Shown here in pieces: positions 1 to 10,400 of a stretch of DNA of 64,000 nucleotides. Origin of the DNA: Mycobacterium florentinum. GTDB taxonomy: Bacteria; Actinomycetota; Actinomycetes; Mycobacteriales; Mycobacteriaceae. Within the stretch, counting starts at the first letter, position 1; each line of letters begins with the position of its first letter. Position numbers and translations under genes: made by a program. The stretch covers positions 1,364,001 through 1,428,000 of the forward strand of contig NZ_AP022576.1 of assembly GCF_010730355.1 (NCBI RefSeq), read 5' to 3'. The notes beneath the pieces were generated by a model, which was given only the letters and a program-made list of their open reading frames with translations, was not told the origin of the DNA and did not search any database.

Positions 1-511
1 GCCGGCCGGCCGGTGGTGGCGCGGGCTGGCCCGCGGGCGGTGGCGCAGGCTGGCCGGGCGCCGGCTGGCCTTCGGGGGCCGGGTGACCGCCGGGCGGGGT
101 GCCGGCCGGCGGTTTGGCTTCGGCGGCCTGGGCCGGCGACGAGTTCAGCACCGGGCGGATGTAGAGCCGGGCGGTCTGCCCCAGGTTGCGGGCCTCGTTG
201 CCGTCGTTGCCCGGCACGGTGATCACCAGGTTGTCGCCGTCGACCACGACCTCCGAGCCGGAGACGCCCAGGCCGTTGACGCGCGCGCTGATGATCTGCT
301 GCGCCTGGGCCAGGGCGTCCCGGCTCGGGCGCGAGCCGTCGGGGGTCCGCGCGGTCAGCGTGACCCGGGTGCCGCCCTGCAGGTCGATGCCGAGCTTCGG
401 GGCGGCGTGCTTGTCGCCGGTGAGAAACACCAGCAGATAGACGCCGATCAGCAAGACGAAGAAAACCGACAGGTAGCGGGCGGGGTGCACCGGCGCCGAA
501 GACGATGCCAC
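1..511 (-). CDS. secD: Protein translocase subunit SecD, N-terminal part (cut by window edge)
   Basis: SecD is a membrane component of the Sec export machinery that, with SecF, uses the proton gradient to drive late steps of translocation. The reading frame starts at a GTG (509-511) behind an AAGGAGATATAAGGAAA stretch and runs off the left edge, giving 170 residues. It shows an N-terminal membrane segment ([18 protein letters not shown]), then the SecD hallmark [13 protein letters not shown], and the start of the first periplasmic domain ([13 protein letters not shown]). The last visible part is a Pro/Ala/Gly-rich linker of short repeats, which is common in mycobacterial SecD. It lies downstream of yajC in the same orientation, the usual yajC-secD-secF order. 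Confidence 0.95.
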   Translation of the reverse strand, partial: MASSSAPVHPARYLSVFFVLLIGVYLLVFLTGDKHAAPKLGIDLQGGTRVTLTARTPDGSRPSRDALAQAQQIISARVNGLGVSGSEVVVDGDNLVITVPGNDGNEARNLGQTARLYIRPVLNSSPAQAAEAKPPAGTPPGGHPAPEGQPAPGQPAPPPAGQPAPPPAGR

Positions 512-599
512 TTTCCTTATATCTCCTTGGTGATCGGTTTCTTTCCCCGACAGAGCCTACGTGTCCGCTTCGCGGAAACCGCTCATCGGACCGGGTCGG

Positions 600-950
600 T
601 CACTGATCTTTGGTCACGCGGCTCTCGTCGGCCGGGCCCGGGACGTCGTCGGATTCTTCCAAGTCGTCGTCTTCGTCGTCGAAGTCGTCCTCGGGCAGGA
701 TTTTGTCGCGGATGGCCAGCTTCATCCAGGTGGTCACCACGCCGTCGGCGATCTCGAGGTCGACGGTGTCGTCGGTGAGGGCGACGACGGTGGCCTCCAT
801 GCCGGACGTCGTGTGCACGCGATCCCCCGGCTGCAACGACTCGTGCAGGTCGATGGTGGCCTGCATCGCCTTCTTCTGGCGACGCGACGCCAGGTACATG
901 AACCCGCCCATGATGAGCAGGAACGGCAGGAACAAAACCAAACTTTCCAT
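600..950 (-). CDS. yajC: Preprotein translocase subunit YajC
   Basis: A 116-residue protein with one N-terminal membrane helix (LVLFLPFLLIMGGFMYLA) followed by basic residues and the YajC core (QPGDRVHTTSGMEATVV). The C-terminal tail is very acidic (DDFDDEDDDLEESDD), as in actinobacterial YajC. It is an accessory subunit that associates with SecDF. The gene lies 88 bp upstream of secD on the same strand, so co-transcription is likely. The 212 bp between yajC and the divergent gabT should hold both promoters; no clear operator was seen there. Confidence 0.95.
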   Translation of the reverse strand: MESLVLFLPFLLIMGGFMYLASRRQKKAMQATIDLHESLQPGDRVHTTSGMEATVVALTDDTVDLEIADGVVTTWMKLAIRDKILPEDDFDDEDDDLEESDDVPGPADESRVTKDQ

Positions 951-1162
951 CGAACGTGCCTGTCTTTCGTATCGGTGTCACTGGGTTTTCGAGGGTCCAG
1001 TGTGCCCGTCCAGTCTGGCAGGCCGCGGGCCGCAACCAACCGGCACCTGCGCGGACCGCCCGCGGCGGGCGCCACAGCCGAGTCGTCGGCAGGCGCCAAG
1101 ACCCCTGGAACAGCTAGGCTTTCAGCGCGGCGCGATGCACGTGTCGCCGGGAGGAGGACATC

Positions 1163-2512
1163 GTGGCCAGCCTCGAACAGACCCGCCAGCTGGTTACCGA
1201 AATCCCCGGTCCCCGGTCGCTGGAACTCAACAGGCGCCGCACCTCGGCGGTGTCCCACGGCGTCGGCATCACGCTGCCCGTGTTCGTCGCGCGCGCGGGC
1301 GGCGGCATCGTCGAGGACGTCGACGGAAACCGGCTTATCGACCTGGGCTCCGGCATCGCCGTCACCACGATCGGCAACTCCTCGCCGCGGGTGATCGACG
1401 CGGTGCGCGAACAGGTCGCCGAGTTCACCCACACCTGCTTCATGGTCACGCCGTACGAGTCCTACGTCGCGGTCGCCGAGGAGCTGAACCGGATCACCCC
1501 CGGCTCGGGCGAGAAGCGGTCGGTGCTGTTCAACTCCGGGGCCGAGGCCGTCGAGAACGCCATCAAGATCGCGCGCTCCTACACCGGCAAACCCGCCGTC
1601 GTGGCCTTCGACCACGCCTATCACGGCCGCACCAACATGACGATGGCGCTGACCGCCAAGTCCATGCCGTACAAGAGCGGCTTCGGCCCGTTCGCACCGG
1701 AGATCTACCGGGCGCCGATGTCCTACCCGTACCGCGACGGCCTGCTCGACAAGGAACTGGCCACCGACGGCGAGCTCGCCGCCAAGCGCGCCATCAGCGT
1801 CTTCGACAAGCAGGTCGGCGCCGCCAACCTGGCCGCCGTCATCATCGAACCGATCCAGGGCGAGGGCGGGTTCATCGTCCCGGCCGAGGGCTTCCTGCCC
1901 GCGCTGCTGGACTGGTGCCGCAAGAACAATGTGGTGTTCATCGCCGACGAGGTGCAAAGCGGCTTTGCGCGCACCGGCGCGATGTTCGCCTGCGAGCACG
2001 AGGGCGCAGGCGGTCTGGAGCCCGACCTGATCTGCACCGCCAAGGGCATCGCCGGCGGGCTGCCACTGTCGGCGGTGACGGGCCGCGCCGAGATCATGGA
2101 CGCCCCGCACGTGAGCGGCCTGGGCGGCACCTTCGGCGGCAACCCCGTCGCCTGCGCGGCGGCCCTGGCCAGCATCGAGACCATCGAGAACGACGGCCTG
2201 ATCGAGCGGGCCCAGCAGATCGAGCGGCTGATCACCGATGTGCTGCTGCGCACCCAGGCCGGCGACGACCGGATCGGCGACGTGCGCGGCCGCGGTGCCA
2301 TGATCGCCGTCGAGCTGGTCAAGTCCGGCACCAGCGACCCCGACGCCGAGCTGACGAACAAGCTGGCCACCGCGGCCGGCGCCGCCGGAGTCATCGTGCT
2401 GACCTGCGGCATGTTCGGCAACGTTATCCGGCTGCTGCCCCCGCTGACCATCAGCGACGAGCTACTCACTGAGGGCCTCGAGGTCCTGCGGCTGCTACTG
2501 GCCGACCTGTAG
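1163..2512 (+). CDS. gabT: 4-aminobutyrate aminotransferase
   Basis: A class III PLP-dependent aminotransferase of 449 residues that moves the amino group of GABA to 2-oxoglutarate, giving succinate semialdehyde. Visible features are the cofactor-binding stretch ([17 protein letters not shown]), the catalytic region [13 protein letters not shown], and the PLP lysine in [12 protein letters not shown]. The start is a GTG behind GAGGAGGA, 4 nt away. Position next to fadD9 and opposite yajC matches Rv2589 of M. tuberculosis. Length is normal for the family. It may also act on other omega-amino acids. Confidence 0.95.
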   Translation: MASLEQTRQLVTEIPGPRSLELNRRRTSAVSHGVGITLPVFVARAGGGIVEDVDGNRLIDLGSGIAVTTIGNSSPRVIDAVREQVAEFTHTCFMVTPYESYVAVAEELNRITPGSGEKRSVLFNSGAEAVENAIKIARSYTGKPAVVAFDHAYHGRTNMTMALTAKSMPYKSGFGPFAPEIYRAPMSYPYRDGLLDKELATDGELAAKRAISVFDKQVGAANLAAVIIEPIQGEGGFIVPAEGFLPALLDWCRKNNVVFIADEVQSGFARTGAMFACEHEGAGGLEPDLICTAKGIAGGLPLSAVTGRAEIMDAPHVSGLGGTFGGNPVACAAALASIETIENDGLIERAQQIERLITDVLLRTQAGDDRIGDVRGRGAMIAVELVKSGTSDPDAELTNKLATAAGAAGVIVLTCGMFGNVIRLLPPLTISDELLTEGLEVLRLLLADL

Positions 2513-2525
2513 AGCCCGTCCTGCT

Positions 2526-3155
2526 CACCATCTGCTGATCGCGGGAACGTCGTCGCTTTGCCTCATCTTCATCATCATGTTGGTACTCACCCGCGCCTTT
2601 ATCGCGGCATCGGTCATTGTCGGTACGGTCGCCGTCTCGCTGGGCGCATCCTTCGGGCTGTCGGTGCTGTTCTGGCAATACATGATGAGCTTCCCGCTGT
2701 ACGGGCTCGTGGTGGTGACGTCCGTCATCGTTTTGCTGGCCGTGGGGTCCGATTACAACCTGCTGCTGGTTTCCCGATTCAAAGAGGAGATCGACGCCGG
2801 GTTGAATGCCGGCATCATTCGTTCGATGGGCGGCACCGGCAAAGTCGTGACGAATGCGGGCCTGGTGTTCGCGTTCACGATGGCGTCGATGATGGTCAGC
2901 GATCTCCGCGCGATCGGCCAGATCGGCACCACCATCGGTATCGGCCTGCTGTTCGACACGCTGTTGGTTCGCGCCTTGATGACGCCGTCCATCGCGGCGC
3001 TGCTGGGACGACGCTGGTTCTGGTGGCCGCTGCGAGTACGCAGCCGACCCGTCAGCGCGCTGCTTCGACCGTTCGGCACCCGATCGTCGGTCCGTACGCA
3101 GGTGGGCGATCTCACAGCGAAGCCTCAGGCGAGAACCATTGAGGAATACCTTTAG
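2526..3155 (+). pseudogene. Truncated mmpL: C-terminal remnant of an RND lipid transporter
   Basis: An open frame matching only the last quarter of an MmpL transporter. Homology to the full MmpL encoded at 60733-63588 covers roughly its residues 760-930, including the TM10 signature [38 protein letters not shown] and [20 protein letters not shown]. Recognisable MmpL sequence ([16 protein letters not shown]) begins about 15 bp after the gabT stop codon and upstream of the first ATG (2577), so the break point is at the 3' end of gabT. About 750 N-terminal residues, including the first transmembrane half and the porter domain, are missing. No frameshift or stop interrupts the remaining frame, which suggests a fairly recent deletion. 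A 192-residue product starting at 2577 is formally possible. Confidence 0.85.
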
Positions 3156-3229
3156 CTTCGCTAACGTTCTAAGTGTCAGCGCAACGTCGCGTCAACAGCC
3201 TGAACTTCTCAGCAATGCAAGGAACTGTC

Positions 3230-6200
3230 ATGTCGACTACCACTCGCGAAGAGCGGCTCGAACGCCGCATTGAGAATCTGACCGCTACCGACCCACAGTT
3301 CGCCGCCGCCAAGCCGGATCCGGCGGTCGTCGAGGCCCTCGATCACGCTGGACTGCGACTTCCGCAGATCGTCCAGACCGTGCTCGAGGGTTACGGTGAC
3401 CGCCCGGCCCTGGGACAGCGCGCCGTCGAATTCGTCGCGGACCCCAAGACCGGGCGCACCGTGCTGGGTCTGCTCCCCCGCTTCGACACCATCACCTACG
3501 GTGAACTGCGCGAACGCGTCGATGCGGTGGCCCGGGCCCTGACCGGCGACGGCCTGCTGCCGGGCGACCGGGTGGCGGCACTGGGCTTCAACAGCGTCGA
3601 CTTCACCACCATCGACATCGCCCTCGGAGTGGTCGGCGCGGTGGGGGTGCCGCTGCAAACCAGCGCCGCGGTCGCGCAGCTCACGCCGATCGTGACCGAG
3701 ACCGAGCCCGCCATGTTCGCGGCCAGCGTGAACCAGCTGTCCGACGCCGTCGAGCTGATCCTGAGCACCGAGCACCGGCCCACCAAGCTCGTGGTGTTCG
3801 ACTATCACCCCGAGGTCGACGACGAGCGCGAGGCCGTGGAAAGCGCTCGCACGCGGCTGACCGACGCCGCAGTGCCCGTCGAGCCCCTGGCCGATCTGGC
3901 GCGCCGCGGTGCGGCACTGCCCGCCACACCGGCGGCGGACGTCGACGACGACGCGCTGGCACTGTTGATCTACACCTCCGGCAGCACCGGAGCCCCCAAG
4001 GGCGCGATGTATCCCCGGCGCAACGTCGGCAAGATGTGGTGCCGGTCGAGCCGCAACTGGTTCGGCGAGACCGTCGCGTCGATCACGCTGAACTTCATGC
4101 CGATGAGCCACGTCATGGGACGCGGCATCCTCTATGGCACGCTCGGCAATGGCGGCACGGCCTACTTCGCCGCCCGCAGCGACTTGTCCACCCTGCTGGA
4201 AGACCTCGAGCTGGTGCGGCCCACCGAGATGAACTTCGTGCCGCGCATCTGGGAGACGTTGTACAGCGAATACCAGCGCCGCGTCGACCGCGGCGGCAGC
4301 CAGGCCGAGGTGATGAACGAGATCGCGCAGCAGCTGCTGGGCGGGCGGTTCATCTTCGCGATGACGGGCTCGGCGCCCACCTCTGCGGACCTGAAGGCGT
4401 GGGTGGAAGACCTGCTCGACATGCACCTGCTGGACGGCTACGGCTCCACCGAGGCCGGCATGGTGCTGTTCGACGGTGAGGTGCAGCGTCCGCCGGTGAT
4501 CGACTACAAGCTGGTCGACGTGCCGGACCTGGGCTACTTCGCGACCGACCGGCCGTACCCGCGCGGCGAGCTGCTGCTCAAGACGGAGAACATGTTCCCG
4601 GGCTACTACAAGCGCCCGGAAACCACCGCCGGGGTGTTCGACCCGGACGGCTACTACCGCACCGGCGACGTCGTGGCCGAGATCGCGCCCAACAAGGTGG
4701 TGTACGTCGACCGCCGCAACAACGTGCTCAAGCTGGCGCAGGGCGAGTTCGTCACCGTGGCCAAGCTGGAGGCGGTGTTCGGCAACAGCCCGCTGGTGCG
4801 GCAGATCTACGTCTACGGCAACAGCGCGCACCCCTACCTGTTGGCCGTGATCGTGCCGAGCGAGGAGGCACTGTCAAGGTTCGGAGCCGACGAGCTCAAG
4901 GGACGGATCGCCGACTCGCTGCAGGTCGTTGCCAAGGAGGCCGGTCTTCAGTCCTACGAGGTGCCGCGTGACTTCCTCATCGAGACAACGCCTTTCACGC
5001 TGGAGAACGGTCTGCTGACCGGCATCCGCAAACTGGCGTGGCCAAAGTTGAAGCAGCACTACGGCGAACGGCTCGAACAGCTTTACGCCGACCTGGCCGA
5101 AGGCCAGGCCAACGAGCTGAGCGAACTGCGCCGCGGCGCCACCACCGCGCCGGTGCTGGAATCGGTGAGCCGGGCCGCCGCCGCCCTGCTGGGCGCGGCC
5201 AGCACCGAGCTGACACCCGACGCCCACTTCACCGATCTGGGTGGAGACTCGTTGTCGGCGTTGACATTCGGCAACCTGCTGCACGAGATCTTCGAGATCG
5301 ACGTGCCGGTGGGCGTGATCGTCAGCCCGGCCAACGACCTGGCCGCCATCGCCGCCTACATCGAGGCCGAACGCCAGGGCACCAAGCGGCCCAGCTTCGC
5401 CTCGGTGCACGGTCGCGACGCGGTCGAGGTGCACGCCAGCGACCTCACGCTGGACAAGTTCCTCGACGCCGAGACCTTGGCCGGCGCACCCAACCTGCCG
5501 GCCCCGGCGGCCGAGGTCCGCACCGTGCTGCTGACCGGCGCCACCGGTTTCCTCGGCCGCTACCTGGCCCTGGAATGGCTGGAGCGCATGGACCTGGTCG
5601 ACGGCAAGGTGATCGCACTGGTCCGCGCCAAGTCCGACTCGGACGCGCGCGCCCGGCTCGACAACACCTTCGACAGCGGCGATCCCAGGCTGCTGGCGCA
5701 CTACCAGCGGCTGGCCGCCGATCACCTCGAGGTCATCGCCGGCGACAAGGGCGAGGCCAACCTCGGCCTGGACCAGCAGACCTGGCAGCGGCTGGCGGAC
5801 ACCGTCGACCTGATCGTCGACCCCGCCGCACTGGTCAACCACGTGCTGCCCTACAGCGAGCTGTTCGGCCCCAACGCCCTGGGCACCGCCGAGCTGATCC
5901 GCATCGCGCTGACCGGTAAGAAGAAGCCGTACACCTACGTGTCCACGATCGGGGTGGGCGACCAGATCAAGCCGGGCGCGTTCGTCGAAGAAGCCGACGT
6001 CCGCGAGATCAGCGCCACCCGGGCGATCAACGACAGCTACGCCAACGGCTACGGCAACAGCAAGTGGGCCGGCGAGGTGCTGCTGCGGGAGGCCAACGAC
6101 CTGTGTGGCCTGCCGGTGGCGGTGTTCCGCTGCGACATGATCCTGGCCGACACCAGCTACGCCGGTCAGCTCAACGTGCCGGACATGTTCACCCGCATGA

Positions 6201-6709
6201 TGCTGAGCCTGGTGGCCACCGGCATCGCGCCGGCCTCGTTCTACGAGCTCGACGCCGACGGCAACCGGCAGCGGTCGCACTACGACGGGCTGCCCGTCGA
6301 GTTCATCGCCGAAGCAGTCTCGACGCTGGGGGCGCAGAACGTGGAGAGCTTCCAGACCTACCACGTGATGAACCCCTACGACGACGGCATCGGAATGGAC
6401 GAGTTCGTCGATTGGCTGATCGCGGACGGCAACTCGATTCAGCGGATCGCCGAGTATGGCGACTGGCTGCGGAGGTTCGAGACCGCCCTGCGCGGGCTAC
6501 CGGAAAAGCAGCGCAATGCCTCGCTGTTGCCACTGCTGCACAACTACCAGAAGCCGGAGCACCCGATGCGAGGGTCGATGGCGCCGACCGATCGGTTCCG
6601 TGCGGCGGTCCAAGACGCGAAAGTCGGTCCTGACAAAGACATTCCGCACATCTCGGCACCGATCATCAACAAGTACATCAGCGACCTGCACCTGCTGGGC
6701 CTGCTGTAA
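3230..6709 (+). CDS. fadD9: Carboxylic acid reductase (FadD9-type)
   Basis: A 1159-residue three-domain enzyme that adenylates a carboxylic acid with ATP, loads it onto its own phosphopantetheine arm and reduces it to the aldehyde with NADPH. The ANL adenylation domain carries [17 protein letters not shown] near residue 246. The carrier domain has [10 protein letters not shown] near residue 670, the serine being the pantetheine site. The reductase Rossmann domain starts at [18 protein letters not shown] near residue 768, and YGNSK near residue 940 holds the catalytic Tyr/Lys. The ATG at 3230 is chosen because AAGGA lies 6 nt upstream; a longer frame from GTG 3173 has no such site. A phosphopantetheinyl transferase encoded elsewhere is required. 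It corresponds to Rv2590. Confidence 0.95.
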   Translation: MSTTTREERLERRIENLTATDPQFAAAKPDPAVVEALDHAGLRLPQIVQTVLEGYGDRPALGQRAVEFVADPKTGRTVLGLLPRFDTITYGELRERVDAVARALTGDGLLPGDRVAALGFNSVDFTTIDIALGVVGAVGVPLQTSAAVAQLTPIVTETEPAMFAASVNQLSDAVELILSTEHRPTKLVVFDYHPEVDDEREAVESARTRLTDAAVPVEPLADLARRGAALPATPAADVDDDALALLIYTSGSTGAPKGAMYPRRNVGKMWCRSSRNWFGETVASITLNFMPMSHVMGRGILYGTLGNGGTAYFAARSDLSTLLEDLELVRPTEMNFVPRIWETLYSEYQRRVDRGGSQAEVMNEIAQQLLGGRFIFAMTGSAPTSADLKAWVEDLLDMHLLDGYGSTEAGMVLFDGEVQRPPVIDYKLVDVPDLGYFATDRPYPRGELLLKTENMFPGYYKRPETTAGVFDPDGYYRTGDVVAEIAPNKVVYVDRRNNVLKLAQGEFVTVAKLEAVFGNSPLVRQIYVYGNSAHPYLLAVIVPSEEALSRFGADELKGRIADSLQVVAKEAGLQSYEVPRDFLIETTPFTLENGLLTGIRKLAWPKLKQHYGERLEQLYADLAEGQANELSELRRGATTAPVLESVSRAAAALLGAASTELTPDAHFTDLGGDSLSALTFGNLLHEIFEIDVPVGVIVSPANDLAAIAAYIEAERQGTKRPSFASVHGRDAVEVHASDLTLDKFLDAETLAGAPNLPAPAAEVRTVLLTGATGFLGRYLALEWLERMDLVDGKVIALVRAKSDSDARARLDNTFDSGDPRLLAHYQRLAADHLEVIAGDKGEANLGLDQQTWQRLADTVDLIVDPAALVNHVLPYSELFGPNALGTAELIRIALTGKKKPYTYVSTIGVGDQIKPGAFVEEADVREISATRAINDSYANGYGNSKWAGEVLLREANDLCGLPVAVFRCDMILADTSYAGQLNVPDMFTRMMLSLVATGIAPASFYELDADGNRQRSHYDGLPVEFIAEAVSTLGAQNVESFQTYHVMNPYDDGIGMDEFVDWLIADGNSIQRIAEYGDWLRRFETALRGLPEKQRNASLLPLLHNYQKPEHPMRGSMAPTDRFRAAVQDAKVGPDKDIPHISAPIINKYISDLHLLGLL

Positions 6710-6720
6710 GACAGCGCAAA

Positions 6721-6759
6721 ACCGATCGCCGGCCTGTTGGCTACGGGCCGGCGATCGGT
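6721..6759. terminator. Perfect 14-bp hairpin between convergent genes
   Basis: ACCGATCGCCGGCC at 6721-6734 is the exact reverse complement of 6746-6759, with an 11-nt loop. It sits 12 nt after the fadD9 stop and 15 nt beyond the end of the opposing gene, so it can end transcription from both sides. There is no long U tract, which is usual for mycobacterial hairpin terminators. Confidence 0.8.
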
Positions 6760-6773
6760 CCATGCGCGATGCC

Positions 6774-7496
6774 CTAGCTCTGGGGATGCGGCCAGCGCAG
6801 GTATGACGCGCCCGGCGCGGCGCCCCCACCTCGCTTGCGCCAACCGCCGGCCTTCGGGTCGTCGGACGAATCCACCCGCGGGGTGGTCAGGGCGTCCGGC
6901 TCCACCTCACGGTGCGGCTCTTCCAGACCCGACATACGGTGCGGCTCTTCCAGACCCGACATGTAGACGGGCTCGCTGGCGGCCGGTGTCGCCGAGCGCA
7001 CCCGCGCGAGGGCTTCGATATCGCTGGCCAGTCGCACCGCCAGGCGCGCCAGCGCGATGCCGCCGACGAAGACGATGAACGCACCGAGACCGGAGAAGTA
7101 CGAGATCTCGAGTGCGGCGCGCTTGCGGTCGGTCGCGGCGATCGGATCTCCGGCAGACCCGATCCCCAGCATCGGGGCGACCTCACCACCGATCACGAAC
7201 CAGACGCCGGCGAGCACCGCCAGCCAGCCGCCCACAATCGCGGTGACCCTATTTCCGGAAAAGATCAGCAGCAGACCACCGAGTGCGGTGACACCGCCCG
7301 GCAACACCTCGAGCCAGCCGCGGGCCGGGGTCCATGCCCACTCTTTGTCGGGCGTGTAGGCGAAATTGAAATGCGGACCGACGAACGGTATCAACGCACC
7401 CCAAGCACCCAGAACGATCAGGATCAACCCGCATACCGCACCGCGGGAGCGTGGCATCCACAACCTGCCCGGATGGCCGTCTTGTGCGTAGTTCAT
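6774..7496 (-). CDS. Four-helix membrane protein with duplicated C-terminal motif, function unknown
   Basis: A 240-residue protein with four hydrophobic segments: GAVCGLILIVLGAWGALIPF (about 19-38), GGVTALGGLLLIFSG, VTAIVGGWLAVLAGVWFVIG, and FSGLGAFIVFVGGIALARLA. The soluble C-terminal third contains MSGLEEPHR twice in tandem and a basic, glycine-rich end. I do not recognise a family with a known function; the layout resembles actinobacterial membrane proteins that may sense or protect the envelope. It replaces the PE_PGRS44 position of M. tuberculosis. The start ATG follows GGGGATGTAA. It is separated from the next same-strand gene by about 118 bp. Confidence 0.75.
   Translation of the reverse strand: MNYAQDGHPGRLWMPRSRGAVCGLILIVLGAWGALIPFVGPHFNFAYTPDKEWAWTPARGWLEVLPGGVTALGGLLLIFSGNRVTAIVGGWLAVLAGVWFVIGGEVAPMLGIGSAGDPIAATDRKRAALEISYFSGLGAFIVFVGGIALARLAVRLASDIEALARVRSATPAASEPVYMSGLEEPHRMSGLEEPHREVEPDALTTPRVDSSDDPKAGGWRKRGGGAAPGASYLRWPHPQS
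6909..6962. repeat. Perfect 27-bp in-frame tandem duplication
   Basis: Two identical 27-bp units, 6909-6935 and 6936-6962, encode MSGLEEPHR twice near the C terminus of the membrane protein. Because the unit is a multiple of three, copy-number change would keep the frame, so the locus could vary between strains like a coding VNTR. Confidence 0.95.
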
Positions 7497-7614
7497 TTAC
7501 ATCCCCCTATTGATGCCGGACTACTTCAGCACGGCGTGGATACCCTTGCCGTTCGCGGTTGTAACCTCCGGCAGTCCCTCGATGCCGTAGCCAGTGCGAC
7601 GTGTGATGCTTGTG

Positions 7615-8001
7615 TTATGTAGCGAGGCCGATCACCAGCAGCACGATCGAGATCAACGGGAATATGCCCTGCGTCACGGCCGCCCGGGCCTTGTCCGGTG
7701 CCGACACCACGAGGACGACCGCGGCCGCGGCCATGGATCCGACGCCGGCGAAGACCAGCGCGGCGCCCACCGCCTGATGTCTCATCGCGAACTCGGCGAT
7801 CCCTATGCCGGCGACGATCCCCAGGAAAAGGTTGTAAAAGCCCTGGTTGAAGGCGAGCAGCTTGGTGGTCTCCGCCTCCTCCGGTGTCGTGCCGAAGGCG
7901 GCGCGGGTACGCGGTGAGGTCCAGGTCAACGACTCCATCGTGAAGATGTAGACGTGCAGCAGCGCCGCAAGCGCGGCGAACGCCAATCCGGCGGTGATCA
8001 T
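7615..8001 (-). CDS. DUF1304 family integral membrane protein
   Basis: A 128-residue protein made almost wholly of four transmembrane segments. The family signature is visible in FTMESLTWTSPRTRAAFGTT near residues 20-39 and NQGFYNLFLGIVAGIG near residue 52. DUF1304 proteins have no established function. The ATG at 8001 has GGAGGCGCC directly upstream, and only 8 bp separate it from the ruvB stop codon, so it is probably co-transcribed at the end of the ruvCAB operon and may share its damage induction. No terminator was seen between ruvB and this gene. About 118 bp without a gene follow. Confidence 0.8.
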   Translation of the reverse strand: MITAGLAFAALAALLHVYIFTMESLTWTSPRTRAAFGTTPEEAETTKLLAFNQGFYNLFLGIVAGIGIAEFAMRHQAVGAALVFAGVGSMAAAAVVLVVSAPDKARAAVTQGIFPLISIVLLVIGLAT

Positions 8002-8009
8002 GGCGCCTC

Positions 8010-9068
8010 CTATTCAAACAGTCCGGGTTGGGCCAGGCCGGTGGCCCCGGCCGGCGGTGTCATACCCAGATGAGTCCAGGCCTGCGCGGTGGCCACCCGG
8101 CCGCGCGGCGTCCGCGCGACCATGCCGGCACGCACCAGGAACGGCTCACACACCTCCTCGACGGTGGTCGCCTCCTCCCCGACCGCCACCGCGAGCGTCG
8201 AAACCCCGACCGGTCCGCCGCCGAAGCTTCGGGTCAGCGCCGACAACACCGCACGGTCCAGCCGGTCCAGCCCGAGCTCGTCGACGTCGTAGACCTCCAG
8301 CGCGGACTTGGCGACGTCGCGGGTGATCACCCCGTCGGCCCGCACCTCGGCGAAGTCCCGGACCCGGCGCAGCAGGCGGTTGGCGATCCGGGGCGTGCCG
8401 CGGGAACGCCGGGCGATCTCCGCGCCGGCCTCGGCGCCCAGCTCGATGCCGAGGATCCCGGCCGACCGCGCCAGCACCCGCTCCAGATCGGCCGGCTCAT
8501 AGAAATCCATGTGCGCGGTGAAACCGAAGCGGTCACGCAGCGGCCCGGTCAGCGCGCCGGACCGGGTGGTCGCACCGACCAGGGTGAACGGCGCCACCTC
8601 GAGCGGAATCGACGTTGCCCCAGGGCCTTTGCCCACCACGACGTCGACCCGGAAGTCCTCCATGGCGAGGTAGAGCATCTCCTCGGCCGGCCGGGCGATG
8701 CGGTGGATCTCGTCGATGAACAACACGTCGTGCTCGACCAGGTTCGACAGCATCGCGGCCAGGTCGCCGGCGCGCTCGAGCGCGGGCCCCGAGGTGACCC
8801 GCAGCGAGGACCCGAGTTCGGCGGCGATGATCATCGCCAGCGACGTCTTACCCAACCCCGGCGGCCCGGACAGCAGGATGTGATCCGGCGTGCCACCACG
8901 GTTTTTGGCGCCCTCGAGGACCAGCTGCAACTGTTCGCGGACCCGCGACTGGCCGATGAACTCCCGCAGCGACCGGGGCCGCAGGCTGACGTCGATGTCG
9001 CCCTCTCCGACGGTCAGCGCCGGGGACAGGTCGCGATCGGCATGGTCCTCGGAATAGTCGTCGCTCAT
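8010..9068 (-). CDS. ruvB: Holliday junction branch migration ATPase RuvB
   Basis: The AAA+ motor of the RuvAB complex, which moves Holliday junctions during recombinational repair. The 352 residues show Walker A GPPGLGKT at about 68-75, Walker B LFIDEIHR at about 116-123, sensor region [20 protein letters not shown] and the C-terminal winged-helix DNA-binding part. Length is normal. Its ATG overlaps the ruvA stop as ATGA (9065-9068), indicating translational coupling within ruvC-ruvA-ruvB. Confidence 0.98.
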   Translation of the reverse strand: MSDDYSEDHADRDLSPALTVGEGDIDVSLRPRSLREFIGQSRVREQLQLVLEGAKNRGGTPDHILLSGPPGLGKTSLAMIIAAELGSSLRVTSGPALERAGDLAAMLSNLVEHDVLFIDEIHRIARPAEEMLYLAMEDFRVDVVVGKGPGATSIPLEVAPFTLVGATTRSGALTGPLRDRFGFTAHMDFYEPADLERVLARSAGILGIELGAEAGAEIARRSRGTPRIANRLLRRVRDFAEVRADGVITRDVAKSALEVYDVDELGLDRLDRAVLSALTRSFGGGPVGVSTLAVAVGEEATTVEEVCEPFLVRAGMVARTPRGRVATAQAWTHLGMTPPAGATGLAQPGLFE

Positions 9069-9679
9069 TTGGACTTGCCCAGCAACGAGAGCGCGGCCCG
9101 CAACGCGTCGGAAGTCGTTGCCTGCTCGCCCTTTTCGCGGCTGGCCGCCAGCACGTTGTCGGTGGCGTCCTCGGCCTGCTTGGCCGCGAAGCCCAGGCCG
9201 ACCAGCGCCTCGATCACCGGGCCCCGCACCGCGTGGCCATTGAGACCCGCGCCCGCCGGCGCCGCCGCGGGCGCGCCGGCCGCATAGATCTTGTCGCGCA
9301 ACTCGAGAACCATGCGCTCGGCGCCGCGCTTTCCGATGCCGGGCACCCGGGTCAGCGCGGTGACGTCGCCGTCGGCCAGCGCCTGGCGCAGCGCCGCGGC
9401 GTCGTGCACGGCCAGCGTCGCCATCGCCAGCCGCGGCCCGACACCCGACACCGACAGCAGCGTCAGGAACAGGTCGCGGGTCTCGCCGTCGACAAAGCCG
9501 TACAGGGTCTGTGAATCCTCGCGCACGATCATCGCGGTGATCAGGCGGGCTTCGCTGCCGTGGCGCAGCGTCGCCAGCGTCGACGGCGTCGCGTTCACCC
9601 GGTAGCCGACGCCGCCGGCTTCGATCACCACGTGATCGAGCGCCACCTGCAGCACCTCACCGCGCACCGAGGCGATCAT
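9065..9679 (-). CDS. ruvA: Holliday junction DNA helicase subunit RuvA
   Basis: RuvA binds the four-way junction and recruits RuvB rings. Residues [20 protein letters not shown] open the N-terminal OB fold. Two helix-hairpin-helix motifs follow ([19 protein letters not shown] and [20 protein letters not shown]). The C-terminal domain that contacts RuvB ends with [15 protein letters not shown]. The start at 9679 overlaps the ruvC stop (ATGA) and gives 204 residues, near the usual length. An upstream frame extension is only the shadow of ruvC. Confidence 0.97.
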   Translation of the reverse strand: MIASVRGEVLQVALDHVVIEAGGVGYRVNATPSTLATLRHGSEARLITAMIVREDSQTLYGFVDGETRDLFLTLLSVSGVGPRLAMATLAVHDAAALRQALADGDVTALTRVPGIGKRGAERMVLELRDKIYAAGAPAAAPAGAGLNGHAVRGPVIEALVGLGFAAKQAEDATDNVLAASREKGEQATTSDALRAALSLLGKSK

Positions 9680-10257
9680 CGGCCCGCTCCCGCCTTGGCG
9701 GCCTTGGCCTTCGCCGCCAGCTTGGCGCGATAGGTCTGGCGCTGTTGCGCGGCCATCGCCTCGGCCGTCGCCATCCGGGCAAGCATCGGCGCCCTCCAGC
9801 AATGGCAGATGGCCAGTGCCAGCGCATCGGCCGCGTCGGCCGGCGTCGGTTTGGCTTGCAGCTCAAGGATTCTGGTGACCATCGCGGTGACCTGAGCCTT
9901 GTCGGCGGTGCCGTTGCCGGTGACCGCGGCCTTGACCTCGCTGGGGGTATGGAAGTGCACGTCGATGTCGCGTTTGGCCGCCGCCAGCGCGATCACGCCA
10001 CCGGCCTGCGCGGTGCCCATCACGGTCGACACATTGTGCTGGGCGAACACCCGCTCGATCGCGATCACGTCGGGATGATGCGTATCCAGCCAATGCTCGA
10101 CGGCGTCGCTGATGGTCAGCAGTCGTTTGGGCAGCGCGGCATCCGACGGGGTACGGACCACGTCGACATCCAGCGCGACGATATTGCGGCCGCGCCCGGT
10201 TTCGACCACGGACAGCCCGCACCGGGTCAGTCCGGGGTCGACGCCCATCACGCGCAT
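9676..10257 (-). CDS. ruvC: Crossover junction endodeoxyribonuclease RuvC
   Basis: RuvC cuts Holliday junctions symmetrically. The catalytic acidic residues are seen in [12 protein letters not shown] (Asp), [10 protein letters not shown] (Glu) and [13 protein letters not shown] (two Asp). The start MRVMGVDPG at 10257 gives 193 residues and agrees with family starts; the frame stays open upstream into the promoter but without homology. It is the first gene of ruvCAB, and a LexA-type box lies 19-35 bp upstream. Confidence 0.97.
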   Translation of the reverse strand: MRVMGVDPGLTRCGLSVVETGRGRNIVALDVDVVRTPSDAALPKRLLTISDAVEHWLDTHHPDVIAIERVFAQHNVSTVMGTAQAGGVIALAAAKRDIDVHFHTPSEVKAAVTGNGTADKAQVTAMVTRILELQAKPTPADAADALALAICHCWRAPMLARMATAEAMAAQQRQTYRAKLAAKAKAAKAGAGR

Positions 10258-10276
10258 AGCATGCTCCAACCTAGTA

Positions 10277-10292
10277 CCGAACAGCTGTTCGA
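10277..10292. promoter_or_regulatory. LexA (SOS) box upstream of ruvC
   Basis: On the minus strand the sequence is TCGAACAGCTGTTCGG, which matches the mycobacterial/Gram-positive SOS box TCGAAC-N4-GTTCGA with one mismatch in the last base. Its position 19 bp before the ruvC start fits direct LexA repression of ruvCAB. The region 10258-10400 between ruvC and the divergent operon holds no gene. Confidence 0.88.
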
Positions 10293-10400
10293 TAGCGTAG
10301 CGGTCGGCCCCGACGCCACCGGACAGGACACGCGGACCCGGCAAAAGCTGTTAACTTAAGCCGACATTCGCTCCACCGCCGCGGCGACGGGAGGCCCTGG

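Noticed and set aside
13..2472. Long plus-strand frames across secD, yajC and gabT
   Set aside because: They are shadows of well-recognised genes in high-GC DNA; composition is Arg/Ala/Gly-rich with no domain pattern.
2577..3155. Independent small membrane protein gene
   Set aside because: Homology to MmpL continues upstream of the ATG to the gabT stop, so a truncated mmpL is the better reading.
6909..6962. CRISPR-like repeat
   Set aside because: Two adjacent 27-bp copies without spacers, inside a coding frame.
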